Notes: generated from the letters alone by a model not told the origin. A stretch of 43,513 nucleotides of DNA from Frankiales bacterium (GCA_025980465.1 JAICXJ010000027.1:1-43513); one strand, 5' to 3'. Positions 16,038 to 24,762 are shown, counted from the first letter of the stretch. Numbers and translations are program-made.

Positions 16038-16820
16038 TCAGCCCTCGCCGACCAACGCGAGCTGGCGGGCCTGAGCGACCAGGCGGCCCGTCGAGTCCCA
16101 GGCCGTCGCGGTCTCGTCGAACCAGCTATCGGCCACGGTCGAGGTCTTCGACTCGACCTTCACCCAGCCCGGCGCCGGCAACCCTCGTAGCAACACGGTG
16201 AGCTCGACGGTCGGAGCCCACCCGAACTTGCTGAGGTGAAAGACCGTCGGCGGGCCGGAGTCGACCGCCAGCAGAAGCGAGAGCAGATCGGGCGGCGAGC
16301 CGTCTGCCAGCCGAAACCAGAATCGCATCGACGGGTCGCCGTTGGGAGCCGGGAACGGCGCCGTCGACGGATCGACCCGCAGCTCGATCTGCTCGAACAA
16401 CGAGATGTGCACGTGCGGGTTGTGCGCGAGCTCGCATTCCTCCGGCGGCGGCATCACCGGCTCGGTCTTGTCATCCCACTCGACCGGCGCCTGATGAAGC
16501 TCGCCGGCAGTCACGAGTGCATCGATGTAGGGCTGGTCGCCCTGCCAGATGGTGCTGCGAGCAGTCGAGACCCGCCGCCCGCTCCGGGTCAGCTCGGTGC
16601 GTACCTCGGCCGGCCCGCTGCTCGGGGCTCGGAGATAGTGCGCCGACACCGCCAACGGGGACGGCTTGCCGGTTGTCGCGAGCGCGGCGCGCGCCAGGAT
16701 CGCGAGCAGGTAGCCGCCGTTGGGCCGTTCGCCTATCGACCAGCCGGGGTCGAGCATGACGTCGTACGTCGTGCTGTCACTTCGCACCCGCAACGCGGTG
16801 TCGGTTTCGAAGCGGCTCAT
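16038..16820 (-). CDS. TesB-like acyl-CoA thioesterase (double hotdog)
   Basis: Protein of 260 residues made of two hotdog domains. The first (about 15-115) has DPGWSIGERPNGGYLLAILARAAL and VSAHYLRAPSSGPAEV, the usual start of the 4HBT_3/TesB-like group. The second (about 150-255) has MRFWFRLADG, LLLAVDSGPPTVF and WFDETATAWDSTGRLVAQARQLALV. Family members hydrolyse acyl-CoA esters of varied chain length; the exact substrate is not readable. The ATG at 16820 follows the LLM gene by 13 nt and precedes a methyltransferase by 5 nt, so the three are co-transcribed. Confidence 0.85.
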   Translation of the reverse strand: MSRFETDTALRVRSDSTTYDVMLDPGWSIGERPNGGYLLAILARAALATTGKPSPLAVSAHYLRAPSSGPAEVRTELTRSGRRVSTARSTIWQGDQPYIDALVTAGELHQAPVEWDDKTEPVMPPPEECELAHNPHVHISLFEQIELRVDPSTAPFPAPNGDPSMRFWFRLADGSPPDLLSLLLAVDSGPPTVFHLSKFGWAPTVELTVLLRGLPAPGWVKVESKTSTVADSWFDETATAWDSTGRLVAQARQLALVGEG

Positions 16821-16833
16821 CGCGACGATCGGC

Positions 16834-17757
16834 TCACAGAGCCATCAGTGCCGGTGCGAGCTGGGCCCATTCCGCTCTGGGGAGACCGCGCCGGTCGTCG
16901 ACCAAAACCTGCACCGCGACATGGTCAGCCCCGGCGTCGAGATGCGCTGTGACTCTCGCGACGATGGCGTCGAGCGAACCCCACGCGCAGATCGTGTCGA
17001 CCAACCGGTCGTTCCCCCCGTCGCTGAACTCAGAGCTGTCGAAGCCGAACCGCTCGAGGTTGGCGGTGTAGTTCGTCAGGCGCAGGTACGACGTGGTGTG
17101 ACGCCGGGCGATCTCGCGCGCGGCGGTCGGGTCCTCACTCAGCACACACACCTGCTCGGGCACGAGCAGCTTGTCGGGCCCGAGGATCTCGCGCGCCACC
17201 GCGGTGTGCTCTGGCGGCACGAAGTAGGTGTGCGCGCCGTCGCCGCGGCTGCCGGCCAGCTCGAGCATCTTCGGACCGAGGGCGGCGAGCAGTCGTGGTG
17301 GCCGCTCGTCCGGCATCACGGCGCGGTAGACGTCGTAGGCCGAGTCCATCGCGTCGAGATAGTCGCGCATGAACGTCAGCGGGCTGCGGTAGTCCTCACC
17401 GCGAACCTGCAGCAACGGCTTGTGAGAGACGCCGATGCCGAGGACGAAGCGGTCGGGGTAGGCCTCGCCGAGCGCGAGCTGACCGGCCGCGGTCGCGAGG
17501 GCATCCCGGGCCCAGATGTTGGCGATGCCGGTCGCCACGATCAGCGAGTCCGTGGCGGATAGCAGCAGCTGGGCGGCGCTGAGCACCTCGCGACCCACCG
17601 CCTCACCGGTCCAGATCGCGGTGTAGCCGAGCGCCTCGACCTCGCGCGCGGCCTCGCGGACTCCGGCGGCGTTGGTGTAGTCGAGCTGGCCGGTCCAGAT
17701 CCCGACCTTGCCGAGCCGGGCCGACCAGCGCGTCGCGACCGAATCGGCTTCCGACAC
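16834..17757 (-). CDS. LLM-class F420-dependent oxidoreductase
   Basis: Luciferase-like TIM-barrel protein of 307 residues, probably using coenzyme F420, as is common in actinobacteria. Visible features are GKVGIWTGQLDY at the first strand, EALGYTAIWTGEA, SLIVATGIANIWARD, GRFVLGIGVSHKP-type text (DRFVLGIGVSHK, about 104-115) and the C-terminal GADHVAVQVL. The sequence fits the subgroup described as probable F420-dependent oxidoreductases of the MSMEG_4141 type. The GTG at 17757 starts 21 nt after the SPFH stop. Substrate is unknown; its neighbours (thioesterase, methyltransferase) suggest lipid or acyl metabolism. Confidence 0.87.
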   Translation of the reverse strand: MSEADSVATRWSARLGKVGIWTGQLDYTNAAGVREAAREVEALGYTAIWTGEAVGREVLSAAQLLLSATDSLIVATGIANIWARDALATAAGQLALGEAYPDRFVLGIGVSHKPLLQVRGEDYRSPLTFMRDYLDAMDSAYDVYRAVMPDERPPRLLAALGPKMLELAGSRGDGAHTYFVPPEHTAVAREILGPDKLLVPEQVCVLSEDPTAAREIARRHTTSYLRLTNYTANLERFGFDSSEFSDGGNDRLVDTICAWGSLDAIVARVTAHLDAGADHVAVQVLVDDRRGLPRAEWAQLAPALMAL

Positions 17758-17778
17758 GGCACCGACGCTACCGGCCCG

Positions 17779-18648
17779 CTACTGCGACTTCGCGAACCCC
17801 TCGCTGATCTTCTGCATCGCGGTGGTGACCTCGCTCGGCACGATCACCATCGTCGAGCCGTACGACGCGACCTTCGGCAGCGCCTCCAGATATTGGTAGG
17901 CGAGCAGCGCCGGGTCCGGGTTGCCCTCGTGGATGGCGGTGAAGACGGTCGCGATCGCCTTCGCCTGGCCCTCGGCGCGCAGGATCTCGGCTTCCCGCTG
18001 ACCCTGCGCGGAAAGGATCGCGGACTGCTTCTCCCCCTCGGCGGTGAGGATCGCCGACTGCTTGACGCCTTCTGCGGTGAGGATCGCGGCGCGCTTGTTG
18101 CGGTCGGCGCGCATCTGCTGCTCCATCGACTCCTTGATCGAGTCGGGCGGGTCGATCGCCTTGATCTCGACCCGGTTGACCCGCACGCCCCACTTGCCGG
18201 TGGCCTCGTCGAGGACGCCGCGAAGCTGGCTGTTGATGTGGTCACGGCCGGTGAGCGCGGCCTCCAGATCCATGCTGCCAACCGCGTTGCGAAGCGTGGT
18301 GATCGTCAGCTGCTCGATCGCCTGGATGTAGTTCGCGATCTCATACGTCGCCGACCGCGGATCGGTCACCTGGAAGTAGACGACAGTGTCGATGTTGACG
18401 ACCAGGTTGTCCTCGGTGATGACCGGCTGCGGCGGGAAGCTGACCACCTGCTCGCGCAGGTCGATCATCGGGCGCATCCGGTCGACGAACGGCAGCAGCA
18501 GGTTCAGACCGGCGTTGCAGGTCCGCTGATAGCGACCAAGCCGTTCGACGACCCCGGCCCTGGCTTGCGGCACGATCCGCACCGACCTGGCGACGACGAT
18601 GATGACCAGGACCACGAGGACCAGGACCACGATCAGCGCTGCGTTCAC
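17779..18648 (-). CDS. SPFH/stomatin-like membrane protein
   Basis: Stomatin/prohibitin homologue of 289 residues. An N-terminal hydrophobic segment (about 4-22, LIVVLVLVVLVIIVVA) is followed by the SPFH domain (RIVPQARAGVVERLGRYQRT ... NIDTVVYFQVTDP ... GVRVNRVEIKAIDPP) and a coiled-coil region with three near-copies of AILTAEG-KQS (about 189-220). The open frame runs to a TTG at 18675, but the GTG at 18648 has GGAG 7 nt upstream and places the hydrophobic segment at the N-terminus. It follows NfeD by 13 nt. SPFH and NfeD proteins form a known pair in bacterial membrane microdomains. Mycobacterial relatives carry a longer C-terminus than this one. Confidence 0.9.
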   Translation of the reverse strand: MNAALIVVLVLVVLVIIVVARSVRIVPQARAGVVERLGRYQRTCNAGLNLLLPFVDRMRPMIDLREQVVSFPPQPVITEDNLVVNIDTVVYFQVTDPRSATYEIANYIQAIEQLTITTLRNAVGSMDLEAALTGRDHINSQLRGVLDEATGKWGVRVNRVEIKAIDPPDSIKESMEQQMRADRNKRAAILTAEGVKQSAILTAEGEKQSAILSAQGQREAEILRAEGQAKAIATVFTAIHEGNPDPALLAYQYLEALPKVASYGSTMVIVPSEVTTAMQKISEGFAKSQ

Positions 18649-18661
18649 GACTCGACTCCGA

Positions 18662-19114
18662 TCATGTGCCGGCAAACGGCACGCTGGTGGGGTGCACGAC
18701 GGCGGTCACACCGTCGATCTCGAGCACGTCGACCCACTCGCCGGCCGGGATGGTCAGGCCGTCGGAGTAGGGGCGGGCGGTCCAGGTCTCGCCGCCGATT
18801 CGCACCCGACCGCCTGCCGCGGTGGTGACTTCGGACAGCGTCATGGCCCGGGTCCCGATGAGTTTCGCCGTACCGGTGCGGATCGCCGCCGGGGTGTGGC
18901 GATGACGTCTGACGATCGGCAGCACCAGGCTGAGCAGCATCGCGTCGGCGACGCCGAACACGACGACCTGAGCGACCGTCGGCGCTCCGAGCGCAGCGGC
19001 GACGGCGGCCGCCGCAGCGCCCCCCGCGATCATTCCGAGCACGAACGTCAGCGTGAGCACCTCGGCGATGGCCAACACGATTGCCGAGATCAGCCAGAAC
19101 ACCCAGGCGTCCAC
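18662..19114 (-). CDS. NfeD-like membrane protein
   Basis: Short NfeD of 150 residues without the ClpP-like protease domain of the long form. Two hydrophobic hairpins span about 1-75 (AWVFWLISAIVLAIAEVL, GGAAAAAVAAALGAP, VVVFGVADAMLLSLVLPIV). The C-terminal OB-fold has LIGTRAMTLSEV, GRVRIGGETWTARP and IPAGEWVDVLEIDGVTAVV, the NfeD consensus. The open frame extends to 19216, but the GTG at 19114 matches the usual family start directly before the membrane segment. It heads the five-gene minus run and is divergent from the 2-oxoacid dehydrogenase operon. Confidence 0.9.
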   Translation of the reverse strand: MDAWVFWLISAIVLAIAEVLTLTFVLGMIAGGAAAAAVAAALGAPTVAQVVVFGVADAMLLSLVLPIVRRHRHTPAAIRTGTAKLIGTRAMTLSEVTTAAGGRVRIGGETWTARPYSDGLTIPAGEWVDVLEIDGVTAVVHPTSVPFAGT

Positions 19115-19151
19115 GGCCGAAGCGTACGGCGTGAACCCATAGCAGCGAGGC

Positions 19152-19165
19152 GTGACGCGTGTCAC
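19152..19165. promoter_or_regulatory. Crp/Fnr-type site (GTGA-N6-TCAC)
   Basis: GTGA (19152-19155), six bases, TCAC (19162-19165) is an exact symmetric match to the core of the Crp consensus used by actinobacterial Crp proteins. It is in the divergent region, 38 nt upstream of NfeD and 128 nt upstream of the E1alpha start, so it could regulate either. Assignment rests on sequence alone. Confidence 0.45.
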
Positions 19166-19292
19166 GATGGGCAGAGGTGTCCTCGCGACGCCCCACCACA
19201 CCGGTCGCACCCTCACCCGCGGTGCGACTCGATGGTCAGTGCCGGCGTACCTGGCGATCCCAGGCGCGGCGGCCCGACGACGAGGAGTAGGG

Positions 19293-20393
19293 ATGACCGA
19301 GGCACTGCGGCCGCAGCCGTCTGAGGGACCGGAGTTCGTTCAGCTCCTGACGCCCGAGGGCGAGCGGGTTGCCCACCCCGACTACGACCTCGAGATCTCC
19401 GACGAGGAGATCCGCGGGCTCTATCGCGACCTGCTGATGGTGCGACGGATCGACACCGAGGCAACCGCGTTGCAGCGGCAGGGCGAGCTCGGCCTGTGGG
19501 CCAGCTTGCTCGGCCAGGAAGCCGCCCAGGTCGGTGCCGGGCGAGCGCTGACGGCGTCGGACTTCGCCTTCCCGACCTACCGCGAGCACGGCGTCGCGTT
19601 CTGTAAGGGCGTCGACCCGGTGACGTTGCTCGGGTTGTTCCGTGGCACCAGCCAGGGCGGTTGGGATCCTTACCAGAACGGCTTCGGGCTCTACACGATC
19701 GTCATCGGTTCGCAGACGCTGCACGCCACCGGCTACGCGATGGGCCTGCAGCGCGATGGCGGTGACGGCGCTGCGATGGCGTTCTTCGGCGACGGCGCCT
19801 CCAGCCAGGGCGATGTGAATGAGGCGTTCGTCTGGGCCAGCGTGTTCAACGCACCAGTCGTTTTCTTCTGCCAGAACAACCAGTGGGCGATCTCCGAGCC
19901 GCTGGAGAAGCAGACCCGGATCCCGCTCTACCGGCGGGCGCAGGGGTTCGGCTTTCCCGGTGTCAGGGTTGACGGCAACGACGTCCTCGCCGTCCTCGCG
20001 GTCACCCGGCAGGCACTCGCCCGGGCGCGGGAGGGTAGCGGCCCGACACTCGTGGAGGCATGGACCTACCGGATGGGTGCCCACACCACGTCCGACGACC
20101 CGACCCGTTACCGGCTGGCGGCCGAGCTCGAGACGTGGAAGCTCAAGGACCCGATCGAGCGGGTGAAGGCGCACCTGTCACGGTCCGGCGGCGCCGACGC
20201 GACATTCTTCGCCGAGGTCGACACCGCGGCCGATGAGCTGGCCGCCCACCTGCGGGCCGGCTGCCTGGCGCTTCCCGATCCCGATCCGATCACGTTGTTC
20301 GACAACGTGTACGCCGAGGGCTCGTCACTTCTCGACGAGGAACGCGAACAATGCGCGGCGTACCTCGCGTCGTTCGCAGCGGCGGGGCACTGA
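19293..20393 (+). CDS. bkdA: 2-oxoacid (probably branched-chain) dehydrogenase E1 alpha subunit
   Basis: Thiamine-diphosphate-binding alpha subunit of 366 residues; with the beta subunit it decarboxylates a 2-oxoacid and acylates the lipoyl group of E2. The ThDP motif is GDGASSQGDVNEAF through FCQNNQWAIS (about 170-205). Also present are TYREHGVAFCKG, GWDPYQNGFGLY and the phosphorylation-loop-like YRMGAHTTSDDPTRY. The ATG at 19293 lies 5 nt after AGGAG; the open frame to 19152 is non-coding. The sequence resembles M. tuberculosis Rv2497c, first called PdhA and now regarded as branched-chain (BkdA). It is first in E1alpha-E1beta-E2; no E3 gene is nearby, so lipoamide dehydrogenase must come from elsewhere. 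Confidence 0.92.
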   Translation: MTEALRPQPSEGPEFVQLLTPEGERVAHPDYDLEISDEEIRGLYRDLLMVRRIDTEATALQRQGELGLWASLLGQEAAQVGAGRALTASDFAFPTYREHGVAFCKGVDPVTLLGLFRGTSQGGWDPYQNGFGLYTIVIGSQTLHATGYAMGLQRDGGDGAAMAFFGDGASSQGDVNEAFVWASVFNAPVVFFCQNNQWAISEPLEKQTRIPLYRRAQGFGFPGVRVDGNDVLAVLAVTRQALARAREGSGPTLVEAWTYRMGAHTTSDDPTRYRLAAELETWKLKDPIERVKAHLSRSGGADATFFAEVDTAADELAAHLRAGCLALPDPDPITLFDNVYAEGSSLLDEEREQCAAYLASFAAAGH

Positions 20394-20394
20394 G

Positions 20395-21375
20395 ATGGCG
20401 GCTCGCACCCTCACCCTCGGTAAAGCTCTCAATGAGGGCCTGCGCAAGGCGCTGGAGGCGGACCCGAAGGTGCTCATCATGGGCGAGGACGTCGGCCGAC
20501 TCGGCGGCGTCTTCCGGGTCACCGACGGCTTGCAGAAGGATTTCGGCGAGGACCGCGTCATTGACACGCCGCTCGCCGAGTCCGGCATCGTCGGCACTGC
20601 GGTCGGACTCGCGATCCGCGGCTTCCGTCCGGTGTGTGAGATCCAGTTCGACGGGTTCGTGTTTCCGGCCTTCGACCAGATCGTCAGCCAGGTGGCGAAG
20701 ATGCGTTATCGGTCAGCCGGTCATGTTGCGCTGCCGATCACGATCCGGATCCCGTACGGCGGTGGCATCGGTGCCGTCGAGCATCACAGCGAGTCACCGG
20801 AGACCTACTTCGCGCACACGCCGGGTTTGAAGGTCGTCACCTGCTCGAATCCCGCCGACGCCTATTCGATGATCCAGCAGGCCGTGTCGTGTGACGACCC
20901 GATTGTTTTCTTCGAGCCGAAGCGCCGCTACTGGGACAAGGCCGAGGTCGACACCGACGCCGCGCCGGCGCCGCTGTGGACGGCGAGGGTGGCCAGGGCC
21001 GGCACCGACGTCACCGTCATCACCTATGGGCCCAGTGTGCGGACCTGCCTGGAGGCGGCGGCCGCGGCCGAGTCGGAGGGACGTGACATCGAGGTGATCG
21101 ACCTGCGGGCGCTGTCGCCGATCGACTGGGGGGCGGTGGTGGAGTCGGTGACCAAGACGCAGCACGCCGTCGTGGTTGCGGAGGCGCCGGTGTTCGCGTC
21201 GCTGTCGGCCGAGGTCGCGGCCCGCATCTCAGAGCGCTGCTTCTACTCGCTCGAAGCCCCGGTGCTGCGGGTGGGTGGTTACTCCACGCCGTACCCAACG
21301 TCGCGAGTCGAGGAGGACTTCTTGCCCGACCTCGACCGCATCCTCGACGCCGTCGACCGTTCGCTGGCTTTCTGA
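20395..21375 (+). CDS. bkdB: 2-oxoacid dehydrogenase E1 beta subunit
   Basis: Beta subunit of 326 residues, the usual length. The N-terminal half has ALNEGLRKALEADPKVLIMGEDVGRLGGVFRVT-type text (only part quoted as ALNEGLRKAL and GEDVGRLGGVFRVT), FDTPLAESGIVGTAVGLA-like IDTPLAESGIVGTAVG and PYGGGIGAVEHHSESPE. The C-terminal half has GTDVTVITYG, DIEVIDLRALSPID and the end RVGGYSTPYP. It pairs with E1alpha to form the alpha2beta2 ThDP enzyme. The ATG at 20395 is 1 nt after the E1alpha stop, and the stop codon shares its last base with the E2 start (TGATG), so stoichiometric coupling is clear. Confidence 0.94.
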   Translation: MAARTLTLGKALNEGLRKALEADPKVLIMGEDVGRLGGVFRVTDGLQKDFGEDRVIDTPLAESGIVGTAVGLAIRGFRPVCEIQFDGFVFPAFDQIVSQVAKMRYRSAGHVALPITIRIPYGGGIGAVEHHSESPETYFAHTPGLKVVTCSNPADAYSMIQQAVSCDDPIVFFEPKRRYWDKAEVDTDAAPAPLWTARVARAGTDVTVITYGPSVRTCLEAAAAAESEGRDIEVIDLRALSPIDWGAVVESVTKTQHAVVVAEAPVFASLSAEVAARISERCFYSLEAPVLRVGGYSTPYPTSRVEEDFLPDLDRILDAVDRSLAF

Positions 21376-22784
21376 TGCCGACCTACAGAGACTTCAGCCT
21401 GCCCGACCTCGGTGAGGGTCTGACCGAGGGCGAGATCCTCAGCTGGCTGGTCAAGGAAGGCGACGCGGTCGCCCTCAACCAGCCGATCGTCGAGATCGAG
21501 ACGGCCAAGGCCGCGGTCGAAATCCCCTCGCCGTACGCCGGTGTCGTGACGAAGCTGCATCACGCCGAAGGCGAGACGGTCGACGTCGGGTCGCCGATCA
21601 TCAGCTTTGACACCGATCCCGCCGGTGCCGCGGCGCCCGATGACGCGCCGACGATCCAGGGTGGTGATCTGGTGCCGAGCGAGCCGGGGATCGTCGGCTC
21701 GCCGGCACCGACGGCCGGCGGAGAGGAGAAGATCTCCGTCCTCGTCGGCACCGGTCCGAAATCGGGCAAGCTGACCCGCCGGGCGCGCAAGCCGGCAGCG
21801 GCTGCAGCCGCGGCGCCCGCGCGGCAACCCGCCAGGGTTTCGGCGGCCGCGGTCGGCGCACGTGCCGCGAAGCTGGTCGGTGAGGTCCGGGTCCTCGCCA
21901 AGCCGCCGGTGCGCAAGCTCGCCCGCGAACTCGGCGTCGACCTGCGGGTGATCGTCGGCAGCGGTCACAACGGCACCGTCACTCGGGCCGACGTCGAGGC
22001 CGCCGCGTCTCCCGGCCGCGCTCTGGCCGAGCCGCCCACGCTCGCCGCCGTGCCGTCGCAGGCGCTCGACTTCGACCCGGCGACGAGAGAGCAGCGAATC
22101 CCCATCAAGGGCGTGCGCAAGGCGACCGCTGCGGCAATGGTCGCGAGCGCGTTCACTGCGCCGCACGTCACCGAGTTCGTCACCGTCGATGTCACCCCGA
22201 CGATGGACCTCGCGTCGCGGCTGCGGTCGCATCCGGACTTCGAGGGTGTGAAGGTGTCGCCCCTGCTGTTGGTCGCGCGGGCGCTGCTGCTCGCCGTCCG
22301 CCGCCATCCGATGATCAACTCCTCCTGGGACGACGCCGCCCAGGAGATTGTCGTCAAGGACTACGTCAACCTCGGCATCGCCGCCGCAACTCCCCGCGGG
22401 TTGATCGTCCCGAACATCAAGGACGCGGACTCGCTGTCGATGCCGCAGCTCGCCGCCGCGCTCGAGTCGCTGGTCGCGGTGGCCCGTGACGGCAGGACCG
22501 CGCCCGCCGACATGCAACACGGGACGATCACCATCACCAACGTCGGCGTCTTCGGGGTCGACGGCGGTACGCCGATCCTCAACCCCGGGGAGTCCGCGAT
22601 CCTGTGTTTCGGCGCGGTACGCGAGCAACCATGGGTGCACGAAGGTGCGATCGCGATTCGCAAGGTCACCCAGTTCGCGCTGTCGTTCGACCACCGCATC
22701 GTCGACGGACAGCTCGGCAGCGAGTTCCTCGCCGACGTCGCCGGCATGCTCGCCGACCCGTGGCAGCTCGTCAGCTGGAGTTGA
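21375..22784 (+). CDS. bkdC: Dihydrolipoamide acyltransferase E2 component
   Basis: E2 core protein of 469 residues. One lipoyl domain (about 5-78) starts FSLPDLGEGLTEGEILSW and has the lipoylated Lys45 in EIETAKAAVEIPSP. An Ala/Pro-rich linker contains KLTRRARKPAAAAAAAPARQ. The peripheral subunit-binding domain (about 175-212) reads KPPVRKLARELGVDLRVIVG then GTVTRADVEAA. The catalytic domain (about 238-469) ends ALSFDHRIVDGQLGSEFL, with the active-site His and Asp of the DHRxxDG motif. Known E2s transfer the acyl group to CoA; a branched-chain specificity is inferred from similarity to the Rv2495c-Rv2497c set. It is followed by a strong hairpin. Confidence 0.94.
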   Translation: MPTYRDFSLPDLGEGLTEGEILSWLVKEGDAVALNQPIVEIETAKAAVEIPSPYAGVVTKLHHAEGETVDVGSPIISFDTDPAGAAAPDDAPTIQGGDLVPSEPGIVGSPAPTAGGEEKISVLVGTGPKSGKLTRRARKPAAAAAAAPARQPARVSAAAVGARAAKLVGEVRVLAKPPVRKLARELGVDLRVIVGSGHNGTVTRADVEAAASPGRALAEPPTLAAVPSQALDFDPATREQRIPIKGVRKATAAAMVASAFTAPHVTEFVTVDVTPTMDLASRLRSHPDFEGVKVSPLLLVARALLLAVRRHPMINSSWDDAAQEIVVKDYVNLGIAAATPRGLIVPNIKDADSLSMPQLAAALESLVAVARDGRTAPADMQHGTITITNVGVFGVDGGTPILNPGESAILCFGAVREQPWVHEGAIAIRKVTQFALSFDHRIVDGQLGSEFLADVAGMLADPWQLVSWS

Positions 22785-22802
22785 TCGCGACTCAACCGCT
22801 AG

Positions 22803-22846
22803 TTGTCAGCACGTGCGGGGGCTACCGCACCCTGAGGTGCTGACAA
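22803..22846. terminator. Bidirectional nested-hairpin terminator between convergent genes
   Basis: TTGTCAGCAC (22803-22812) pairs perfectly with GTGCTGACAA (22837-22846), enclosing a second stem GTGCGG (22813-22818) with CCGCAC (22825-22830) and a 6-nt loop, plus an unpaired CCTGAG. It sits between the E2 stop (22784) and the stop of the convergent acyl-CoA dehydrogenase (22850). There is no U-run, as is common in actinobacterial terminators. Confidence 0.75.
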
Positions 22847-22849
22847 GTG

Positions 22850-24685
22850 TTAGAAGGCCGACTCCGGAAGGTCCATGATCTCGAGGTTGGTGCCCTCGAC
22901 GATCACTCGCTCGGCGTGCAACAGCGGCAGCCGGGTCTGGGCGAAGAACTTCGCCGCGATGACCTTGCCCTCGTAGAAGCTCTTGTCGGACTCCGACGGG
23001 CCCGCCGTCAGCGCGTTGAGCGCGACGTCGGCCTGCCGCAACAGCAGCCAGCCGATCACGACGTCGCCGAGCGCGAGCAGCAGCCGGCTGGTGTTGAGGC
23101 CGACCTTGTACAGCGACTTGATGTCGTCGGTCGCAGCGGTGAGGTAGCCGACCATCGTCTCGACCATGCTCTGTACGTCCGCCAGCGCGTTGCCGAGGAG
23201 CTCTCGCTCGTTCTTCAGCTGCCCATTGCCCGCCTCGGAGTCCGCGAACTCCTTGATCTCGGTCACCAGCGAGGTGAGAGCGGCGCCTTGGTCGCGGACG
23301 ATCTTGCGGAAGAACAGGTCCATGCCCTGGATCGCGGTGGTCCCCTCGTAGAGGGTGTCGATCTTGGCGTCGCGGATGTACTGCTCGATCGGGTAGTCCT
23401 GCAGGAACCCGGAGCCGCCGAGCGTTTGCAGCGACTGCGAACCGAGTAGTTCGTAAGACCGCTCCGAGCCACAGCCCTTCACCAGCGGCAGCAACAGGTC
23501 GTTGAGTCGCACGTAACCGTCGGCGTCCTCGCCGCGCGCGGTCGCGTCGATGACGGCGTCCTGCTGCGAGGCGGTGAACAGCACCAGCGCTCGCATCCCT
23601 TCGGCGTAGGACTTCTGCACCATGAGCGACCTGCGGACATCCGGATGATGGGTGATCGTCGTACGCGGCGCGGCCTTGTCGAGCATCTGCGTCATGTCCG
23701 AGCCCTGTACGCGGGTCTTCGCGTACTCGAGCGCGTTGAGGTAGCCGGTCGACAGCGTCGCGATCGCCTTGGTCCCGACCATCATCCGTGCCATCTCGAT
23801 GACCTCGAACATCTGGGCGATGCCGTCGTGGACGTCGCCGACCAGCCAGCCGACCGCCGGCTCGCCGTGGTCGCCGAAGGTCAGCTCGCAGGTCGCCGAG
23901 ACCTTCAAGCCCATCTTCTTCTCGACGTTGGTGACATACACACCGTTGCGGGCCCCGAGCTCGCCGGTCTCGAGGTCGACGAGGAACTTCGGTACGACGA
24001 ACAGCGACAGTCCCTTGGTGCCGGGGCCGGCACCTTCCGGCCTCGCGAGGACGAGGTGAACGATGTTCTCCGGGACGTCCCACTCACCGCTGGTGATGAA
24101 GCGCTTGACGCCTTCGATGTGCCAGGAGCCGTCGGGCTGTTCAGTCGCCTTGGTGCGACCGGCGCCGACATCCGAACCGGCGTCCGGCTCGGTCAGGACC
24201 ATCGTCGCGCCCCAGTTGCGCTCGATCATCGTCTCGGCGAACTTGCGCTGCCACTCGTTGCCGTTCTTGTACAGGATCTGCGCGAAGGCCGGCCCAGCGC
24301 CGTACATGTGAATTGCCGGGTTGGCGCCGATGACCATCTCGCTGGCGCCCCACGAGATCGACGGCGGAAGGCCGGGGCCGCCGAGCTCCACGGGCAGCGG
24401 CAGCCGGTCCCAGCCGTTGTCGATGAGCGCGCGGTAGGACTTCTTGAACGACTCCGGAAGAGTCACGGTGTGAGTCTCGGGGTCGAAGACCGGCGGGTGG
24501 CGGTCGCCGTCGGTGAAGGACTCAGCAATCGGGCCTTCGGCGAGCGTGCGCACCTCGCTCAGGATCGCCTTCACGGTCTCGAGGTCGAGGTCGGCGAACG
24601 CGCCCTGTCCCAGGACCGAGCCGCGGTCGAGGACCTCGAAGAGGGTGAACTCAATGTCGCGCAGGTTCGACTTGTAGTGACCCAT
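22850..24685 (-). CDS. Acyl-CoA dehydrogenase, FadE5-like long form
   Basis: FAD-dependent acyl-CoA dehydrogenase of 611 residues, with the extended C-terminus of the FadE5 group; shorter relatives have about 380. The N-terminus [20 protein letters not shown] is characteristic. The core has [17 protein letters not shown] (FAD/substrate region, about 165-181), [11 protein letters not shown] and, near residue 440, the catalytic-Glu segment [21 protein letters not shown] helical C-terminal domain (about 470-611) follows. The ATG at 24685 is chosen because GGGAG lies 8 nt upstream; a GTG at 24694 is possible. FadE5 of mycobacteria acts on a broad range of acyl-CoA lengths. Convergent with the E2 gene, it has its own operator-bearing promoter upstream. 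Confidence 0.92.
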   Translation of the reverse strand: MGHYKSNLRDIEFTLFEVLDRGSVLGQGAFADLDLETVKAILSEVRTLAEGPIAESFTDGDRHPPVFDPETHTVTLPESFKKSYRALIDNGWDRLPLPVELGGPGLPPSISWGASEMVIGANPAIHMYGAGPAFAQILYKNGNEWQRKFAETMIERNWGATMVLTEPDAGSDVGAGRTKATEQPDGSWHIEGVKRFITSGEWDVPENIVHLVLARPEGAGPGTKGLSLFVVPKFLVDLETGELGARNGVYVTNVEKKMGLKVSATCELTFGDHGEPAVGWLVGDVHDGIAQMFEVIEMARMMVGTKAIATLSTGYLNALEYAKTRVQGSDMTQMLDKAAPRTTITHHPDVRRSLMVQKSYAEGMRALVLFTASQQDAVIDATARGEDADGYVRLNDLLLPLVKGCGSERSYELLGSQSLQTLGGSGFLQDYPIEQYIRDAKIDTLYEGTTAIQGMDLFFRKIVRDQGAALTSLVTEIKEFADSEAGNGQLKNERELLGNALADVQSMVETMVGYLTAATDDIKSLYKVGLNTSRLLLALGDVVIGWLLLRQADVALNALTAGPSESDKSFYEGKVIAAKFFAQTRLPLLHAERVIVEGTNLEIMDLPESAF

Positions 24686-24762
24686 GTTGCTCACTCCCGT
24701 AAGCAGCCTCGGCGTCGGTCGCCGGGGGTGGTGCCTCGTGGCGTCGGTTGGGTGCCGCTTGG

